A DNA stretch of 6,062 nucleotides from the NCBI GenBank assembly GCA_023457475.1, contig JAEWLO010000424.1:1-6062 (forward strand), in the 5' to 3' direction. Made by a program: the position numbers and the translations under genes. The notes under the pieces are model-generated. The model was not told the DNA's origin. It ran no database searches and saw only the letters and a program-made list of their open reading frames with translations. Source of the stretch: Pseudomonadota bacterium. Lineage in GTDB: Bacteria > Pseudomonadota > Gammaproteobacteria > Xanthomonadales > Xanthomonadaceae. This document shows positions 1 to 6,059 of this stretch, piece by piece (position 1 is the first letter of the stretch; the number at the start of each line of letters is the position of its first letter).

Positions 1-361
1 AAGTAGGACTCTTCTTGAGGGCGTAACGGTCCTGCACCGCGCTGATGAACACCAGGGCCTCGTCGCCGCGCGGCGCGCAGGAGATGCGCAGCACCAGCTG
101 CTCGTGTTCGTCCTCGCGCGGCTGGAAGTTCTTGTTGCCCTCGACGCCGTCGGCTCCGGAACGGGCGATGGCATAGCCCTGGCTGAGGAGGGTGCGGCGG
201 GCGGCCTCGCAGGCCAGCGCCGGGGTGCCGGGCACGGTGCGGGAATAGGTATCGCCGGAGTCGAACGACTCGCGCAGCAGGGTGCTGTCGGCGGCGCGGC
301 CGCCGCAGGCGCTGAGGGTGGCGGCCAGCAGACCGGCCGTGAGTGCGTGGGAAGGCCGCAT
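1..361 (-). CDS. DUF2242-like lipoprotein, 3' end beyond the window
   Basis: The first 120 codons of a minus-strand gene are visible; the rest lies left of base 1. The start is ATG at 361-359, preceded by AGGAG (371-367) at a 5-nt spacing, a near-ideal ribosome site. The protein begins MRPSHALTAGLLAATLSACG: a short N-region, a hydrophobic stretch and a lipobox L16-S17-A18-C19, so it is probably a lipoprotein anchored through Cys19. The mature part has a second conserved-looking Cys in the stretch TPALACEAARRTLLSQGY, and a third in RISCAPRGDEALVF. This wording resembles the DUF2242 family of proteobacterial lipoproteins, whose function is unknown; that assignment is from memory. Gly20-Gly21 after the lipid Cys argue against inner-membrane retention by the Asp+2 rule, so outer-membrane sorting is inferred. 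A terminator separates it from prc upstream, so it probably has its own promoter in 362-422, but I could not identify one. Confidence 0.75.
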   Translation of the reverse strand, partial: MRPSHALTAGLLAATLSACGGRAADSTLLRESFDSGDTYSRTVPGTPALACEAARRTLLSQGYAIARSGADGVEGNKNFQPREDEHEQLVLRISCAPRGDEALVFISAVQDRYALKKSPT

Positions 362-422
362 GGGCGCTCCTGCAGGATCGGGATCGTTACAGGATAGGCA
401 GCCGGGCGTATGCGTGGGGTCT

Positions 423-460
423 AAACGAAGAAGGGCCGGCAATTTGCCGGCCCTTCGTTT
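423..460 (-). terminator. Intrinsic terminator of prc, possibly bidirectional
   Basis: A perfect 10-bp GC-rich stem pairs 431-440 (AAGGGCCGGC) with 446-455 around the loop AATTT. The flanks AAACG (423-427) and CGTTT (456-460) are also complementary and could extend it past a 3-nt bulge. It begins 17 nt beyond the prc stop codon. In the minus direction the inner stem is followed by CTTCGTTTAG, a moderate T-rich tail. The plus-strand side is followed by CGTTTG, so it could also stop plus-strand transcription. It insulates the downstream lipoprotein gene from prc. Confidence 0.8.
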
Positions 461-477
461 GTGCTGGGTTCACCCGA

Positions 478-2667
478 TCAATCGGCCCAGCGGCCTGCGG
501 CGGTGGACTGCGGCAGCACCTGCGCGGAGAGCGGGCGGTCCTCGGCCAGCAGGTTCACCGCATCGGCCAGGATCGAGGCCGACTCGCGCAGCAGCGGGTC
601 CGGGCGCTTCTCGGCGGCCTTTTCGCGGGCGGCATCCTTGACGATGTCGCGCTCGTTGCCGGTCAGACCGTCGTCATTGCTGTCGTCGGCCAGCGGGTCC
701 AGGTCCAGGCCCAGCTCCTTGCGGGTGGCCTGGCGGTCCTTGCGCTGCGTCTCCTGGCGCTCGCGTTCGGCACGACGCTCGCCCTCATTGAGCGAAACGT
801 ACTTCTTGGCGGCCTCGGCGCGGAAATGCTCCACGTCCTCGTTCCACCACACGAATTCCTTGTCGGTGGCGATGCGCGCGGCGTGGCGGGTTTCCAGCTT
901 GGGCAGCAGCGGACCGAAGTTGCCGTACTGGGTGTGCGGCACGGCGGCGATGCGGGTCCACGGCAGGGCGTTGTCGTAGGTGCTTTCACCGTACTCGGTG
1001 GCGTCCACGCTGGCCGGGAAGGCCAGGTCAGGCACCACGCCCTTGTGCTGGGTGCTGCTGCCGCTCACCCGGAAGAACTGGGCGATGGTCAGCTTCACCT
1101 GGCCAAAGCGCTGGGTCTCACCGCGCGGCCAGCGGTCCAGGTCGACGATGTTCTGCACGGTGCCCTTGCCGAAGGTGGTTTCACCAATCACCAGGCCGCG
1201 GCCGTAGTCCTGGATGGCACCCGCAAAAATCTCCGAGGCCGAGGCCGAACCGCGATTGATCAGCACGGCCAACGGACCGTCCCACGCCACTGCTTCGCTG
1301 CGGTCGTTGTTCACGGTCACACGGCCGCCGGATTCGCGCACCTGCACCACCGGGCCCTGTTCGATGAACAGACCGGTGAGCTCGATGGCCTCGTCCAGCG
1401 AACCGCCGCCGTTGGCGCGCAGGTCCAGGACGACGCCGTCGAGCTTGTCGCTCTTGAAGCCGGCCAGCAGCTTGGCGACGTCACGGGTAGCCGAAGCGTA
1501 GTCGGTCGCGTTGCGGCGGCGGCCTTCGAAGTCCTGGTAGAAGGTCGGCAGCTTGATCACGCCGACACGGCGTTCGGGTTCGCCGTTCTTGCCGGGGATG
1601 GTGAGGGTTTCACCCTTCGCCGCCTGTTCGGCCAGGCGCACCTTCTGGCGGGTCAGCACCAGGCTGTGGTGCTTGCCGTCCACGCCCTCTTCGGCCGGGA
1701 TGAACTCCAGGCGCACCTGGGTGTCCTTCTTGCCGCGGATCTTGGCGACCACATCGTCAATGCGCCAGCCGATCACGTCTTCGATGGGACCGGACTTGCC
1801 CTGGCCGACGCCGACGATCCGGTCGCCCGGCTTGAGCGTGCCGTTCACCGAAGCAGGGCCGCCGGCGATGATCTCGCGGATCACCACCATGTCGCCCTGG
1901 CGCTGAAGCTGTGCGCCGATGCCTTCCAGCGACAGCGACATCGCCTGGTTGAAGTTCTCGGCAGTGCGCGGGGTGAAGTAGTCGGTGTGGGGATCGACCG
2001 CGCTGGTGTAGGCGTTGAGGAAGAACTGGAAGACGTCCTCGCCCTTGAGCTCGTTGACCGACTTGTCCAGCTGCGCGTAACGCTTGTCGAGCGTCTTGCG
2101 GATCTCGGCGGGCTGCTTGCCGGCCAGCTTCAGCCGCAGCCAGTCGTTCTTGACCGACTTGCCCCACAGATCATCGAGCTCGGCGGTGCTGGCAGCCCAC
2201 GGCACATCCTTGCGGTCGTACTCGAAACGCTCGTCGCCGCTGAAGTCGAAGTCCTGCTTGAGCAGCTTGCGGGCGTATCCCACACGCTCACCCACGCGCT
2301 GCTTGTACACCGCGAACACCTGGAACGCCGGTTCGAGTTCGCCGCCACGGATGGCGTTGGCGATGTTGGCCTCGAACGGCGCGAAGGTGGTGATGTCCGC
2401 CTGGGTGAAGAACTGCTTGCTGCCGTCCAGCGACTCAAGGTAACGCTTGAACACGTCCTTGGAGGTAGCCGCATCCAGCGCGCGCGGCCGGTAGGCGTAG
2501 CGGCTGTCCGAGAGCAGTCCGTAGACCAGCTTGGAGGTGGTGACCTGGTCGGCGGTGGCCGCCGACGGCAACGCCGGGGAGTCGGCGTACGCGGAGAGCG
2601 CCAGTGGCGCGGTCAGCGCCAGGGCCATCAGGAATGCGGGGGCTTTGAATTTCATCAACTTGCTCAT
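478..2667 (-). CDS. prc: Prc/Tsp periplasmic tail-specific protease (S41)
   Basis: This encodes a 729-residue carboxy-terminal processing protease (EC 3.4.21.102 type), which degrades or trims periplasmic proteins with nonpolar C-termini. In E. coli, Prc processes FtsI and, with the lipoprotein NlpI, degrades the peptidoglycan hydrolase MepS. In Xanthomonas campestris, Prc is reported to cleave the sensor of the kinase VgrS. Visible parts: a Sec signal peptide at about 1-28 (AYA before Asp29); an N-terminal Tsp domain, about 40-235; a PDZ domain, about 240-340, with LKPGDRIVGV at 278-287; the S41 core, about 365-550; and a charged C-terminal domain, about 560-715, of the kind seen in E. coli Prc. 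The motif GSASASEIFAGAIQDYG places the nucleophile at Ser476, with Asp487 and general base Lys501 in FGKGTVQ; these spacings (11 and 25) equal those of Ser430, Asp441 and Lys455 of mature E. coli Prc. It is somewhat longer than the roughly 680-residue E. coli protein. The ATG at 2667 has AAGG (2675-2672) 4 nt upstream, better than the second ATG at 2655. The gap to lipA is 121 nt, so separate transcription is likely, but no clear promoter was seen. Confidence 0.97.
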   Translation of the reverse strand: MSKLMKFKAPAFLMALALTAPLALSAYADSPALPSAATADQVTTSKLVYGLLSDSRYAYRPRALDAATSKDVFKRYLESLDGSKQFFTQADITTFAPFEANIANAIRGGELEPAFQVFAVYKQRVGERVGYARKLLKQDFDFSGDERFEYDRKDVPWAASTAELDDLWGKSVKNDWLRLKLAGKQPAEIRKTLDKRYAQLDKSVNELKGEDVFQFFLNAYTSAVDPHTDYFTPRTAENFNQAMSLSLEGIGAQLQRQGDMVVIREIIAGGPASVNGTLKPGDRIVGVGQGKSGPIEDVIGWRIDDVVAKIRGKKDTQVRLEFIPAEEGVDGKHHSLVLTRQKVRLAEQAAKGETLTIPGKNGEPERRVGVIKLPTFYQDFEGRRRNATDYASATRDVAKLLAGFKSDKLDGVVLDLRANGGGSLDEAIELTGLFIEQGPVVQVRESGGRVTVNNDRSEAVAWDGPLAVLINRGSASASEIFAGAIQDYGRGLVIGETTFGKGTVQNIVDLDRWPRGETQRFGQVKLTIAQFFRVSGSSTQHKGVVPDLAFPASVDATEYGESTYDNALPWTRIAAVPHTQYGNFGPLLPKLETRHAARIATDKEFVWWNEDVEHFRAEAAKKYVSLNEGERRAERERQETQRKDRQATRKELGLDLDPLADDSNDDGLTGNERDIVKDAAREKAAEKRPDPLLRESASILADAVNLLAEDRPLSAQVLPQSTAAGRWAD

Positions 2668-2788
2668 GGCACCTTGCCAAGGGGAAGACTGCGTGCAGTA
2701 CAGACAACACGACAGTGCCGAAAGTTGCGGGGAAATTCCAGCCTAAACGGCGATCCGTATCGGTATGTGAATGCCGGTGGCGTGCCGT

Positions 2789-3802
2789 TCAGGCGACGCC
2801 GGCTCCCTTGGCCTGAACGTCGGCGTGGTACGAGGAACGCACCATGGGGCCGGAGGCGACGTGGCTGAAGCCCAGCTCATAGCCGTAGTCTTCCAGCGCC
2901 TTGTACTCGTCAGGGGTCCAGTAGCGCAGCACCGGGTGGTGGTGGGCGGTGGGCTGGAGGTACTGGCCGATGGTGATCATGTCCACGTCATGGGCGCGCA
3001 GGTCGCGCATCGTGGCGCGGACCTGGTCCATGTCCTCGCCCAGGCCGAGCATGATGCCGGACTTGGTGGCGATGGACGGGTGCTGGGCCTTGAAGTTCTT
3101 CAGCAGGGTCAACGACCACTGGTAGTCCGCGCCCGGGCGCACGTTGCGGTACAGGTCCGGGACGGTTTCGATGTTGTGGTTGAACACGTCGGGCGGATTG
3201 GTCGCCAGGATATCCAGCGCGCGCTCCATGCGGCCCTTGCCACGGAAGTCCGGAGTCAGCACCTCGATGCGCGTGTTCGGGGACTTCGCGCGAATCGCCC
3301 CGATGCAGTCGGCGAAGTGCTGGGCACCGCCGTCGCGCAGGTCGTCGCGGTCCACGCTGGTGACCACCACGTACTTCAGACCCATGTCGGCCACCGTCTG
3401 GGCCAGGCTGGCCGGCTCGCCGGCATCCGGCGGCTTGGGCCGGCCGTGAGCGACGTCGCAGAACGAGCAGCGGCGGGTGCAGACCTCGCCGAGGATCATG
3501 AAGGTGGCGGTGCCGTGGCTGAAGCACTCGTGGATGTTGGGGCAGCTGGCTTCCTCGCAGACCGTGACCAGACGGTTCTCGCGCAGCTTCGCCTTGAGCG
3601 TCTGCACCGCGTTGCCGGACGGAATCCGCACGCGGATCCACGAGGGCTTGCGCAGTACCGGTGCGTCGGCGAACTGGACCGGCGAACGGCCGATCTTGTC
3701 ACCGCCCAGCTGTTTCACACCGGCCTGCAACGGCGCGGCGGCGGACGGCGTGTCGCCCTGCACGACCTGCAGGGGAATGATGCGAGCGGTGGTTTCAGTC
3801 AT
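2789..3802 (-). CDS. lipA: Lipoyl synthase LipA (radical SAM)
   Basis: This is a 337-residue lipoyl synthase (EC 2.8.1.8), a cytoplasmic radical-SAM enzyme that inserts sulfur at C6 and C8 of octanoyl groups on lipoyl domains, using its auxiliary cluster as the sulfur donor. Both iron-sulfur sites are intact. The auxiliary-cluster motif CX4CX5C is Cys82, Cys87 and Cys93 (in VCEEASCPNIHECF). The radical-SAM motif CX3CX2C is Cys108, Cys112 and Cys115 (in CTRRCSFCD). The C-terminal RSSYH motif at 322-326 carries the serine ligand of the auxiliary cluster. The N-terminal arm is about 14 residues longer than in E. coli LipA, where the first Cys is residue 68. It is the last gene of the unit, 18 nt after the lipB stop. 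The only good start is ATG at 3802. Its AAGG (3808-3805) lies just 2 nt from the ATG, which is short and suggests that translation depends partly on coupling to lipB. No strong terminator follows it before prc. Confidence 0.98.
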   Translation of the reverse strand: MTETTARIIPLQVVQGDTPSAAAPLQAGVKQLGGDKIGRSPVQFADAPVLRKPSWIRVRIPSGNAVQTLKAKLRENRLVTVCEEASCPNIHECFSHGTATFMILGEVCTRRCSFCDVAHGRPKPPDAGEPASLAQTVADMGLKYVVVTSVDRDDLRDGGAQHFADCIGAIRAKSPNTRIEVLTPDFRGKGRMERALDILATNPPDVFNHNIETVPDLYRNVRPGADYQWSLTLLKNFKAQHPSIATKSGIMLGLGEDMDQVRATMRDLRAHDVDMITIGQYLQPTAHHHPVLRYWTPDEYKALEDYGYELGFSHVASGPMVRSSYHADVQAKGAGVA

Positions 3803-3820
3803 GGCCTTGGTCGGCGGCGG

Positions 3821-4531
3821 TCAGGCCGCTTCAGTCAGATCGGGCAGTTCAGGGGTGGGCTGGAGGTCCAGGCCGAACTGGCGGGCCAGATGGCCCAGCA
3901 GCACCGGCGTGACGGCCGCCATGCCGGACGGTCCCCCCAAGTCTACCACCGAGGTTACCTGCAGCCCCTGGTAGCCACAGGGGTTGATGCGATGGAACGG
4001 CTCCAGGTCCATGGCGACATTGAAGGCCAGACCGTGGAAGGTGCAGCCCCGGCGGACCCGGATGCCCAGCGCGGCCACCTTGGCCCCGCCGACATAGACG
4101 CCCGGCGCGCCGTCCAGCCGTTCAGCGCCGATATTCCATTCGCCGAGCGTATCGATGATCGCCTGCTCGATCCGGCACACGTAATCGCGCACGCCGATGC
4201 CCAGCCGGCGCAGCTGCAGCAGCGGGTACACCACGATCTGGCCGGGTCCGTGATAGGTCACCTGGCCGCCACGATCCACGTGCAGCACCGGAATGTCGCC
4301 CGGGGCCAGCACGTGCTCGTCCTTGCCCGCCTGGCCCAGGGTGAACACCGGGTCGTGCTCGACGACCCAGAGCTCGTCCGGGGTGTCGTCGGTACGCGCA
4401 TCGGTGAAACGCTGCATTGCATGCCAGACCGGGGCATAGGCCTGCCGGCCCAGGTCGCGCACGACCGCCGGGCGGGCGGACCGCTGCCCAGGGGCGGCGG
4501 CGTCGAGGGCGCAGCCGCCTACAGGGTCCAC
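3821..4531 (-). CDS. lipB: Octanoyltransferase LipB
   Basis: This is a 236-residue lipoyl(octanoyl) transferase (EC 2.3.1.181), which moves octanoyl from acyl carrier protein to the lipoyl-domain lysine in the cytoplasm and so supplies the substrate of LipA. The signature RGGQVTYHGPGQ is at 87-98, the catalytic Lys151 is in GGAKVAALG, and the acyl-thioester Cys185 is in RINPCGYQG; these match Lys135 and Cys169 of E. coli LipB. The start is taken as GTG at 4531-4529, inside the end of the ybeD-like gene (13-nt overlap), with GGAAG (4540-4536) 4 nt upstream. The alternative GTG at 4462 (residue 24), close to where E. coli homology begins, has no ribosome site. The first roughly 22 residues are low-complexity, rich in Ala, Gly and Pro, and are not part of the known fold, so the exact start is less certain than the gene. 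Confidence 0.96.
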   Translation of the reverse strand: MDPVGGCALDAAAPGQRSARPAVVRDLGRQAYAPVWHAMQRFTDARTDDTPDELWVVEHDPVFTLGQAGKDEHVLAPGDIPVLHVDRGGQVTYHGPGQIVVYPLLQLRRLGIGVRDYVCRIEQAIIDTLGEWNIGAERLDGAPGVYVGGAKVAALGIRVRRGCTFHGLAFNVAMDLEPFHRINPCGYQGLQVTSVVDLGGPSGMAAVTPVLLGHLARQFGLDLQPTPELPDLTEAA

Positions 4532-4797
4532 TTCACTTCCGGGTGGTCGCGCAGAGCGGCGTGGGCCGCGTCGAGCTGCTCGCGGCTCTCGGCCATGAAA
4601 ACCAGGCGCACGGAGACGTACTTGCCATTGGCCGACTTCTTCCAGCTGATGCGCTCTTTGAGCACGTCTACGCCGGCGGTCTGCAGCAGCTGGGGGAGTT
4701 CATGCTCCAGCCCCGCGGTCGCCGAGCCCATGGCGCTGAGCTCGAATTGGCCGGGGAACTGGAAGCCGTGTTCGGGATTGTCAGACTTGATTTCCAT
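4519..4797 (-). CDS. YbeD/DUF493 family protein, first gene of lipoate unit
   Basis: This is a 92-residue soluble protein of the DUF493 (YbeD) family; E. coli YbeD has 87 residues and also sits just before lipB. Recognisable elements are FQFPGQFELSAMG at 12-24 (compare FPTPFTYKVMG in YbeD), SANGKYVSVRL at 55-65 (compare SKGNYHSVSI), and an Asp/Glu/His-rich end finishing PEVKWTL. The family has an ACT-like alpha/beta fold and no established biochemical role; its persistent linkage to lipB has led to suggestions of a role in lipoate metabolism or its regulation. There is no signal peptide, membrane segment or catalytic motif. The start is ATG at 4797; no in-frame ATG lies upstream before a stop or a clearly noncoding stretch, and there is no Shine-Dalgarno sequence, only CGCGCC before the ATG. 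This fits a leaderless transcript from the promoter called at 4804-4832. The gene end overlaps the lipB start by 13 nt. Confidence 0.92.
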   Translation of the reverse strand: MEIKSDNPEHGFQFPGQFELSAMGSATAGLEHELPQLLQTAGVDVLKERISWKKSANGKYVSVRLVFMAESREQLDAAHAALRDHPEVKWTL

Positions 4798-4803
4798 GGC
4801 GCG

Positions 4804-4832
4804 ATTATGGGGATGGAAACGGCGTAACCCAA
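4804..4832 (-). promoter_or_regulatory. Candidate sigma-70 promoter of ybeD-lipB-lipA
   Basis: Reading the minus strand, TTGGGT (4832-4827) is followed after exactly 17 nt by CATAAT (4809-4804), which matches TATAAT at five of six bases. Only 6 nt (CGCGCC) separate the -10 box from the ATG at 4797. A start site 7 nt after the box would fall on or beside the A of the start codon, giving a leaderless mRNA. The absence of a Shine-Dalgarno sequence agrees. The boxes are seen directly; promoter function is inferred. Confidence 0.55.
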
Positions 4833-4870
4833 GCCCGGCGCGATCATGCGCACAGCGTCGCCCAACCGGG

Positions 4871-4890
4871 CGTGAAGATCGGCCTTCACG
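4871..4890. promoter_or_regulatory. Perfect 7-bp dyad between divergent genes
   Basis: CGTGAAG (4871-4877) and CTTCACG (4884-4890) form a perfect inverted repeat around the 6-nt centre ATCGGC. It lies between the two candidate divergent promoters, about 39 nt upstream of the lipoate -35 box and 29 nt upstream of the rightward one. A dyad here suits an operator for a dimeric regulator, but it could also be a chance hairpin. I do not recognise the motif as that of a known regulator. Confidence 0.4.
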
Positions 4891-4918
4891 TACAAGACGG
4901 TCCGGTGCATGCGCGGCG

Positions 4919-4947
4919 TTGAGGGGGAATCACATCATCACTACGCT
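4919..4947 (+). promoter_or_regulatory. Weak candidate promoter of the lpxR-like gene
   Basis: TTGAGG (4919-4924) and TACGCT (4942-4947) are separated by 17 nt and would give an mRNA starting near 4954, about 30 nt before the gene. The -10 box matches the consensus at only three of six bases. An AT-richer stretch, CATACAAATAAG (4955-4966), is an alternative -10 region without a convincing -35 partner. Confidence 0.25.
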
Positions 4948-4979
4948 GACTGCGCATACAAATAAGCCAATTCATCAGC

Positions 4980-4982
4980 GGA
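4980..4982 (+). promoter_or_regulatory. Minimal Shine-Dalgarno bearing on the lpxR-like start
   Basis: The only purine core before this gene is GGA at 4980-4982 (in AGCGGA). It abuts the first ATG (4983) with no spacing, too close to serve it, but lies 6 nt from the second in-frame ATG (4989). This favours initiation at 4989, which gives the ordinary signal-peptide start MRLKPF and removes two residues. Confidence 0.35.
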
Positions 4983-6050
4983 ATGAGCATGCGTTTGAAG
5001 CCCTTTGCGTTGCCGGCCGCACTTGCCGGTGTACTTTTGGTGGGTGCCCCGGCGGTACAGGCAGCCGAACAATGCGGACCGGACGCCATGCAGGAGCATC
5101 CGCCCCAGGTCAATTTCCGCGTCGACAATGACCTGTTCGGGGGGGCCGATCAGGACCAGGGCTATACCAACGGGGCGCAGATCACCCTGGTTTCGCCCAA
5201 CCTGGTGGACTACACCGACGACCCCTGTCTGCCACGTCTGGCACGCTGGGTGAACCGCCATCTGGAGCGGCTGGCTCCCGGTGAGTTCGAGCAGCAGAAC
5301 ATGATCTTCAGCTTTGCCCAGCAGATCTACACCCCCAAGGACTTCACCCGGCGGGACGTGATCGAGGACGACCGGCCCTACGCCGGCGTGCTGATCGGCA
5401 GCTTCGGCTACAACGCGCGGCGCGGTGACCGCCTGCAGACCACCCAGCTGGCGCTCGGCGTGGTGGGGCCCTGGGCGCTGGGCAAGGAAGTACAGGACGC
5501 CGTCCACGACGCGCTGGGCGACGAGAAATTCCAGGGCTGGGACAACCAGCTGCACAACGAACCGGTGATCATGCTGACGCATGAGCGCATGCGCCGTTGG
5601 GGGGATGCGACCGAAAACCTGGGCGGCTGGGGCTGGGATGCAATCAGCCACTATGGCGGCGCGGTCGGCAATCTGGCCACCCACCTCAATGCAGGCGGCG
5701 AAGTGCGCTTCGGCTGGAAGCTGCCCGACGACTTCGGCAGCACCCCGCTGCGTCCGGCCGGTGAAAACACCGCACCCACCCGAGGCGGCAAGCCCAGTGG
5801 CTGGTCGTTCCATCTGTTTGCCACCACCGATGCGGCGTGGGTGATCCGGGACATCACCTTGGACGGCAACACGTTCCGCAACAGCCACAGCGTGGATAAA
5901 CGCAACTGGGTGGCCCAGGGCGGTTACGGGCTGGCCGTGATGTACAACCGCTGGAAGTTCGCCCTCGCCCGCTACCACAGCACCCGCGAGTTCGATCTGC
6001 AGGAGCAGTCGCCGATCTACGGGTCGTTCTCGATCAGCAGATCGCTGTAG
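4983..6050 (+). CDS. LpxR-family outer-membrane lipid A deacylase
   Basis: This is a 355-residue protein of the LpxR/DUF2219 family. Salmonella LpxR is a calcium-dependent 12-stranded outer-membrane barrel that removes the 3'-acyloxyacyl group from lipid A. A Sec signal peptide covers about 1-27 (VQA before Ala28). Family landmarks are VDND at 47-50 (Asn49 and Asp50 correspond to Asn9 and Asp10 of Salmonella LpxR), YTNG at 61-64 (Thr62 for the Thr of its YTAG), FAQQIYTPKD at 111-120, DDRPYAG at 129-135, and GKEVQDAVHDALGDEKFQGW, where His175 and Glu181 match the active-site pair His122 and Glu128 with the same 6-residue spacing. These alignments are from memory. The active site thus looks complete. 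Cys31 and Cys82 are the only cysteines and could form a disulfide. The chain ends SFSISRSL, so the last residue is Leu rather than the aromatic residue usual at the end of barrel proteins. Alternating polar and hydrophobic stretches fit beta strands. The start may be ATG at 4989. The gene is divergent from the lipoate unit. Family assignment is firm; substrate and activity are inferred. Confidence 0.9.
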   Translation: MSMRLKPFALPAALAGVLLVGAPAVQAAEQCGPDAMQEHPPQVNFRVDNDLFGGADQDQGYTNGAQITLVSPNLVDYTDDPCLPRLARWVNRHLERLAPGEFEQQNMIFSFAQQIYTPKDFTRRDVIEDDRPYAGVLIGSFGYNARRGDRLQTTQLALGVVGPWALGKEVQDAVHDALGDEKFQGWDNQLHNEPVIMLTHERMRRWGDATENLGGWGWDAISHYGGAVGNLATHLNAGGEVRFGWKLPDDFGSTPLRPAGENTAPTRGGKPSGWSFHLFATTDAAWVIRDITLDGNTFRNSHSVDKRNWVAQGGYGLAVMYNRWKFALARYHSTREFDLQEQSPIYGSFSISRSL

Positions 6051-6059
6051 GCGATCTGC
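6037..6059 (+). terminator. Hairpin at the end of the lpxR-like gene
   Basis: GCAGATCGC (6037-6045) and GCGATCTGC (6051-6059) form a perfect 9-bp stem around the 5-nt loop TGTAG, which contains the TAG stop codon (6048-6050). Skipping A6036, three more pairs are possible (6033-6035 with 6060-6062). The position suits an intrinsic terminator, but the window ends before any T-tract could be seen, so it may instead be an mRNA-stabilising 3' hairpin. Confidence 0.5.

Noticed and set aside
362..422. Promoter for the DUF2242-like gene, with TATCCT at 396-391 as a -10 box.
   Set aside because: No acceptable -35 sequence lies 15-19 nt upstream, so nothing beyond the single weak hexamer supports it.
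2740..2788. Possible lipA terminator formed by AACGGC and GCCGTT on the minus strand, with the inner ACGG-ATCG-CCGT hairpin.
   Set aside because: The long-range stem has a large loop, the inner one has 4 bp, and only three T residues follow; too weak to call.
343..2868. An 841-codon open frame on the plus strand antisense to prc.
   Set aside because: It mirrors prc codons in GC-rich DNA, has the low-complexity Ala/Gly/Val/Arg composition of such shadows and no recognisable domain, while prc on the other strand has an intact active site and full family length.
4460..4462. GTG as an alternative lipB start (residue 24), near the start of E. coli homology.
   Set aside because: No Shine-Dalgarno precedes it, while the GTG at 4531 has GGAAG at a suitable distance and an overlap typical of coupled genes. 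It remains a minor possibility.
4833..4871. Inverted repeat GCCCGG (4833-4838) and CCGGGC (4866-4871).
   Set aside because: Only 6 GC-only bases with a 27-nt separation, expected by chance in DNA this GC-rich, and it overlaps the better dyad at 4871.
2771..5131. A 786-codon open frame on the plus strand across lipA, lipB, the ybeD-like gene and the intergenic region.
   Set aside because: It runs antisense to three well-identified genes and through a promoter region, with no domain or ribosome site; it is explained by codon bias at high GC.
4941..5978. A 345-codon open frame on the minus strand opposite the lpxR-like gene.
   Set aside because: It is a shadow of the lpxR-like gene, which has a signal peptide and conserved catalytic residues; the antisense product has neither.
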